A stretch of 64,000 nucleotides of DNA, taken from the NCBI GenBank assembly GCA_049511715.1, contig JBEKXU010000014.1, positions 1-64,000 of the forward strand, written 5' to 3'. This document shows positions 60,772 to 64,000 of the stretch, in pieces (position 1 is the first letter of the stretch; each line of letters starts with the position of its first letter). The position numbers and the translations under genes are program-made. The notes under the pieces were generated by a model. It did no database searches. It saw only the letters and a program-made list of their open reading frames with translations, and had not been told where the DNA came from. The DNA comes from JBEKHT01 sp049511715 (GTDB taxonomy: Bacteria > Chloroflexota > Anaerolineae > Anaerolineales > RBG-16-64-43).

Positions 60772-61455
60772 TCAGATGGAAAAGGATTCCCCGGGCTTGA
60801 GCACGTGCACCCGGGTTTCGGTCTCGGCCTCCACCCGCTTCGCCCAGGCCAGCGCGTCCTGCGCGATGAGGTCAAACGTGTTGTAGTGGATCGGCAGGAC
60901 ATGCCGAGGCCGAATCAGTTTGACCGCCCGCAGGGCGTCCTCGGGGCCCATGGTGTAGTTGTCTCCAATAGGCAGGGCCGCCAAGTCGATCCCTTCCTCG
61001 CCAATCAGGCGCATGTCCCCGAACAGACCTGTGTCCCCCGCCAAATAGATCCGGGTCCCTTCCGGAGTGGTCAGCAAGAAACCGACCGGGTTTCCTCCGT
61101 TGGAGCCGTCGGGAAGCCCCGAACCGTGCAAGGCCAGAGTGAGCTTGAGGTAGCCAAACGGATATTGGTGGCCGCCCCCCAAATGCTGGGCATGGCCCTC
61201 GATCCCTTGGGCGGCAAACCATTGAACGATCTCGGCATTGCTGATCACCGGGGCCTTGGTCCGCCGGGCGATGGCCACAGCGTCTCCCACGTGATCCCCA
61301 TGGCCATGGGATACCAGCACGTAATCCGCGGGCACCCGATCCGGGCTGATGCTGGCCGAGGGGTTTCCACTCAGATAGGGATCCACCAGGAGATTCTTTC
61401 CAGCGACCTCCATCAGGATCGCCGCATGACCCAACCAAGTCACTTTCGTGGTCAA
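60772..61455 (-). CDS. UPF0173 metal-dependent hydrolase (beta-lactamase fold)
   Basis: 227 aa. The metal site is SHGHGDHVGDA, with LAGDTGLFGDM and PIHYNTF supplying later ligands. The start is a TTG at 61455 with GGAGGAA six bases upstream, giving the family start xTTKVTWLGHAAI. UPF0173 has no settled substrate. rsmG follows by 12 bases, so they are an operon. Confidence 0.9.
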   Translation of the reverse strand: MTTKVTWLGHAAILMEVAGKNLLVDPYLSGNPSASISPDRVPADYVLVSHGHGDHVGDAVAIARRTKAPVISNAEIVQWFAAQGIEGHAQHLGGGHQYPFGYLKLTLALHGSGLPDGSNGGNPVGFLLTTPEGTRIYLAGDTGLFGDMRLIGEEGIDLAALPIGDNYTMGPEDALRAVKLIRPRHVLPIHYNTFDLIAQDALAWAKRVEAETETRVHVLKPGESFSI

Positions 61456-61537
61456 TGTGCTTCCTCCCTCCAATGCCCGCCTTCCGGATGGGTCCCCCTT
61501 TTCCGGCGCGCGTCCCCGCCTCAAGAGAGCAGATCAG

Positions 61538-63370
61538 CTACTCGCGGCGCTGGGCCACAGCGGGAAGGGTAAACCAGAACGTGCTGCCCTTGCCCGGCTC
61601 GCTTTCCGCACCAATTTTGCCGCCCTGCAATTCGACAAGGCGTTTGGTCACGTGCAAGCCCAATCCCCATCCCGGCTGATCCCGCACGGCCGAAGATTCG
61701 CCCCGGAAGAACTGGCTGAACAGGTGGAGCCTTTCTTCGGGCGTCATCCCGATTCCGGTATCTCGAATCAGGACTCGCACGCAGTCCCCTTCCTGTTGGG
61801 CGGTGACCAGGATGCGCCCCCCCGGAGGAGTGTACTTGTTGGCATTGCTCAGCAGATTGGTAAGAATCTGCATCAGCCGATTGCGGTCGGCTCGTACTGC
61901 GGGCAAGTCCGCCGGGATTTGGGTCTCGATCTCCTGCTGCCGGGCCGAGAAGTGCGGGGACATCCCTTCCACGGACTCCTGCAGGTAGCGCCCCAGGGCA
62001 ATCGGCACCGGTTCGATCCGCAACCGCCCGCTCTCAATGCTGGACAGATCCTGCAGGTCGGAAACCAGAGCGGCCATGCGATCCACGTTCTTCAATATTG
62101 TCTCCAGGTATTCGGTCTGCTTCTCGGTAACTGGGCCTGCGGATCCTTTCCGCAGCAGGTCGGCATACCCCCGGATCGAGGTCATGGGAACTTTGAGTTC
62201 ATGCGAAACAATAGAAACAAATTGTGACTTGGCCTCGTCGGCACGGCGCACGGCCTGGAACAAGCGCGTGTTTTCCAGTGCCGTGGCGGCATGATCGACA
62301 AGTCGGGTAAGAGACTCTGTCTCCTTGGCAGTGAAACTGGGGCTCTCGCGCGAGACCATGACGGCGCCCAGGATTCTCCCCTCGCGCGCTACGGGTCCCA
62401 ACAATGCGGCCGGGGTGCTAACTCCCGCGGGGCGCGAGACCAGCTGGCCATCCTCCAGACCTTGCGCCAGGGGATCTCCGTCAGCGGGAAAAGGAGGTTT
62501 CTCTTCCGCGGGCCAGCCCCGTGCGGCCGCGATCTGCATCCCGCGGTCTCCCTCCAGGCACACCGCCACCCATCCTTTTTCCGCCCGAGTACCCTGGATG
62601 GCCCAATCCAGGAACGCTTCGGCAACCCGTTCGACATCCAGGGTCGCGTTGAACTGGCGATCCACCTGCTGCAGGCGCTGCAATTCCTCCACGCGCGAGG
62701 CGAGTTCCTGATCTGTCAGGGTATAGAGTCGGGCGTTCTCGATGACCGTTGCCGCCTGTGAGGCCAGAGTGGTCAATAACTCCAGATCGCGACTCGTGAA
62801 GAGGCCGGCTCGCACTCGGTTATCGACGTAGATCACGCCCAGCACGCGCTCCTTGACCTTGAGCGGCACGCACAGGATGGAGCGCAGGGCATAGCGTTTG
62901 ACCGAGCGCTGCTTGGAGAACCGCGGGTCAGTTTGGGCATTGGTGGTCAGGACGGGCATCCCGGTTCGGGCCACCGACTCAACCACCGTCCGGCTGTACT
63001 CCATGTCTTTCTGTCCAAGGTTCGCGCGGTCTAAGTTGCGCGCCGCCCGCAGGTTCAGCGTGGCGCCGACTTCATCAATCAGCATGACGAATCCGCGCTC
63101 TGCCCCGGTCAGCTCGATCACGGAGTCCATCACCTGCGCCAGAGCGTCATCGAGGCGGAGAGACGATCCCAGCGCCTGAGAGACGCGGTAGAGGGTCAGC
63201 AACCGAGACTGCTCGTCCGCCCGAGCCAAGTCGTCCCCTACGGTCTGGAGTTGGGAAACCGTCTGCTGAAGTAGCGGCTGGAGCGTATCCGTCTTGGAAA
63301 GCTTGGCCTGCAGCTTTTCCAAGGACTGCCGCACCGTGTCGACCGAGGCCGGCAATGCTGAGGGGTTCAT
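61538..63370 (-). CDS. GAF-domain sensor histidine kinase
   Basis: 610 aa, soluble. Two GAF domains (about 70-215 and 240-375) follow a short coiled coil. The phosphoacceptor is H390 in VSIVSHELKVPM, and the ATPase domain has LTNLLSNANKYTPPGG (N box), DTGIGM and GWGLGLHVTKRLVEL. There is no adjacent response regulator. Its ATG overlaps the nth stop (ATGA), so nth and this kinase are translationally coupled. The signal is unknown. Confidence 0.92.
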   Translation of the reverse strand: MNPSALPASVDTVRQSLEKLQAKLSKTDTLQPLLQQTVSQLQTVGDDLARADEQSRLLTLYRVSQALGSSLRLDDALAQVMDSVIELTGAERGFVMLIDEVGATLNLRAARNLDRANLGQKDMEYSRTVVESVARTGMPVLTTNAQTDPRFSKQRSVKRYALRSILCVPLKVKERVLGVIYVDNRVRAGLFTSRDLELLTTLASQAATVIENARLYTLTDQELASRVEELQRLQQVDRQFNATLDVERVAEAFLDWAIQGTRAEKGWVAVCLEGDRGMQIAAARGWPAEEKPPFPADGDPLAQGLEDGQLVSRPAGVSTPAALLGPVAREGRILGAVMVSRESPSFTAKETESLTRLVDHAATALENTRLFQAVRRADEAKSQFVSIVSHELKVPMTSIRGYADLLRKGSAGPVTEKQTEYLETILKNVDRMAALVSDLQDLSSIESGRLRIEPVPIALGRYLQESVEGMSPHFSARQQEIETQIPADLPAVRADRNRLMQILTNLLSNANKYTPPGGRILVTAQQEGDCVRVLIRDTGIGMTPEERLHLFSQFFRGESSAVRDQPGWGLGLHVTKRLVELQGGKIGAESEPGKGSTFWFTLPAVAQRRE

Positions 63371-64000
63371 GGTTTCCTCGCTGACTCGCCTGAGGTACGC
63401 CCCACCGGACACATTCGCCGGAGCGGGCAGATCGAGCACTTAGGGCGGCGCGCCTGGCAGATCTCTCGCCCAAGCCGGATCAGGTTCAGGTGGACCGCGG
63501 CGTAGTCGGGCGGCGGGAACAGGCCTTCCAAATGTTTGTGCGCCAGGGCATAGGACTGCCCTGCCGGCCGCAACCCAAGCCGACCCGTCACCCGATAGAC
63601 GTGCGTGTCCACCGGAAAGGCTGGAATCCCGAGCGAAAACAACATGACGATGGACGCGGTCTTGGGACCCACTCCGGGCAGCTTCCGCAGCCAAGATTCC
63701 GCATCCTCTCGGGACTTTTGCCTGAGAAACTCCAGGTCCAGCGTCCCGCGCTCGGCAAATGTCCTCTGCAGGATCTCTTGGATCCGCGGGCCTTTTTGGC
63801 TGGCCAGCCCGGCCGAGCGGATGGCCTCCAGGATCTCCGGCAAAGGCGCTTGGCGCACCGCCTGCCAAGTGGGCCATCTCTCCCGGAGCGCGGCAAAGGC
63901 GCGGTCGCGGTTGGCATCGTTCGTGCTTTGGGAAAGAACCGTCGAGATAAGTTCATCCAGGGGCGGGTTCGGGGCGCGCCACTCCGGGTATCCGTAAAAC
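63367..64000 (-). CDS. nth: Endonuclease III (5' truncated by window edge)
   Basis: The open frame runs to the window edge. PPLDELISTVLSQSTND is the family N-terminal helix. The helix-hairpin-helix LPGVGPKTASIV holds the catalytic Lys and PAFPVDTHVYR the catalytic Asp. Four cysteines in CQARRPKCSICPLRRMC bind an iron-sulfur cluster. It removes oxidised pyrimidines in base-excision repair. About the first 20-30 residues are missing. Confidence 0.94.
   Translation of the reverse strand, partial: FYGYPEWRAPNPPLDELISTVLSQSTNDANRDRAFAALRERWPTWQAVRQAPLPEILEAIRSAGLASQKGPRIQEILQRTFAERGTLDLEFLRQKSREDAESWLRKLPGVGPKTASIVMLFSLGIPAFPVDTHVYRVTGRLGLRPAGQSYALAHKHLEGLFPPPDYAAVHLNLIRLGREICQARRPKCSICPLRRMCPVGRTSGESARKP

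Noticed and set aside
1..64000. CRISPR arrays, rRNA, tRNA, prophage
   Set aside because: No regularly spaced repeats, no ribosomal RNA signatures, no foldable tRNA and no phage structural genes were seen on either strand.

Overview
This window is GC-rich bacterial chromosome and is densely packed with housekeeping genes. The gene set fits Chloroflexota best (inference). Pointers are a B-box zinc-finger membrane protein next to NAD kinase, a DUF951 protein, an AAA-R3H ATPase next to tmk, a PIN-TRAM membrane protein, late futalosine-type menaquinone genes, and two predicted F420-dependent oxidoreductases. No rRNA, tRNA, CRISPR array or phage module was found. The only mobile DNA is the broken right end of an insertion sequence at the left edge.

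Layout. 1-0.4 kb: IS end. 0.4-10.3 kb: minus-strand genes recN, B-box protein, nadK, tpl, DUF92, PH-domain protein, ilvE, a small membrane protein and osmC; about 1.1 kb of non-coding DNA lies upstream of ilvE. 10.4-32.6 kb: mixed strands, with a class V aminotransferase, rpsO, fhs, mobA, a radical-SAM AmrS-type enzyme, kbl, GIY-YIG, a TyrA-like protein, an M50 protease, pentapeptide and C39 proteins, a MoxR/VWA pair, radA, acetyltransferases and a DHH-CBS-nucleotidyltransferase fusion. 32.6-43.2 kb: mostly minus, with ubiE/menG, a PPOX protein, a NitT/TauT-like ABC transporter, mqnP, a UbiD-family decarboxylase, rlmB, cysS and PIN-TRAM. 43.6-64 kb: mostly plus, with a serine hydrolase, methyltransferase, GT28 glycosyltransferase (minus), pdxST, AAA-R3H, tmk, gmk, rhomboid, thioesterase, LLM oxidoreductase, dipeptidase, FAD reductase and recF, then minus-strand rsmG, UPF0173, a GAF histidine kinase and nth, which runs off the edge.

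Metabolism. UbiE, MqnP and the UbiD-family decarboxylase supply late steps of menaquinone synthesis. PdxST makes pyridoxal phosphate for the many PLP enzymes here (Tpl, IlvE, Kbl, class V aminotransferase). Fhs feeds formate into folate C1 metabolism. RecN, RecF, RadA and Nth serve DNA repair.

The most notable signals are non-coding. Two near-perfect parS (ParB-binding) sites lie at 40.5 and 45.2 kb. Four co-oriented DnaA-box-like 9-mers lie at 6.25-6.38 kb. Together with recF and rsmG they suggest the replication-origin part of the chromosome. A recurring promoter layout places a TATAAT-like box 6-8 bases before the start codon, which implies leaderless mRNAs. The fhs leader contains a terminator-like structure that may act as an attenuator.
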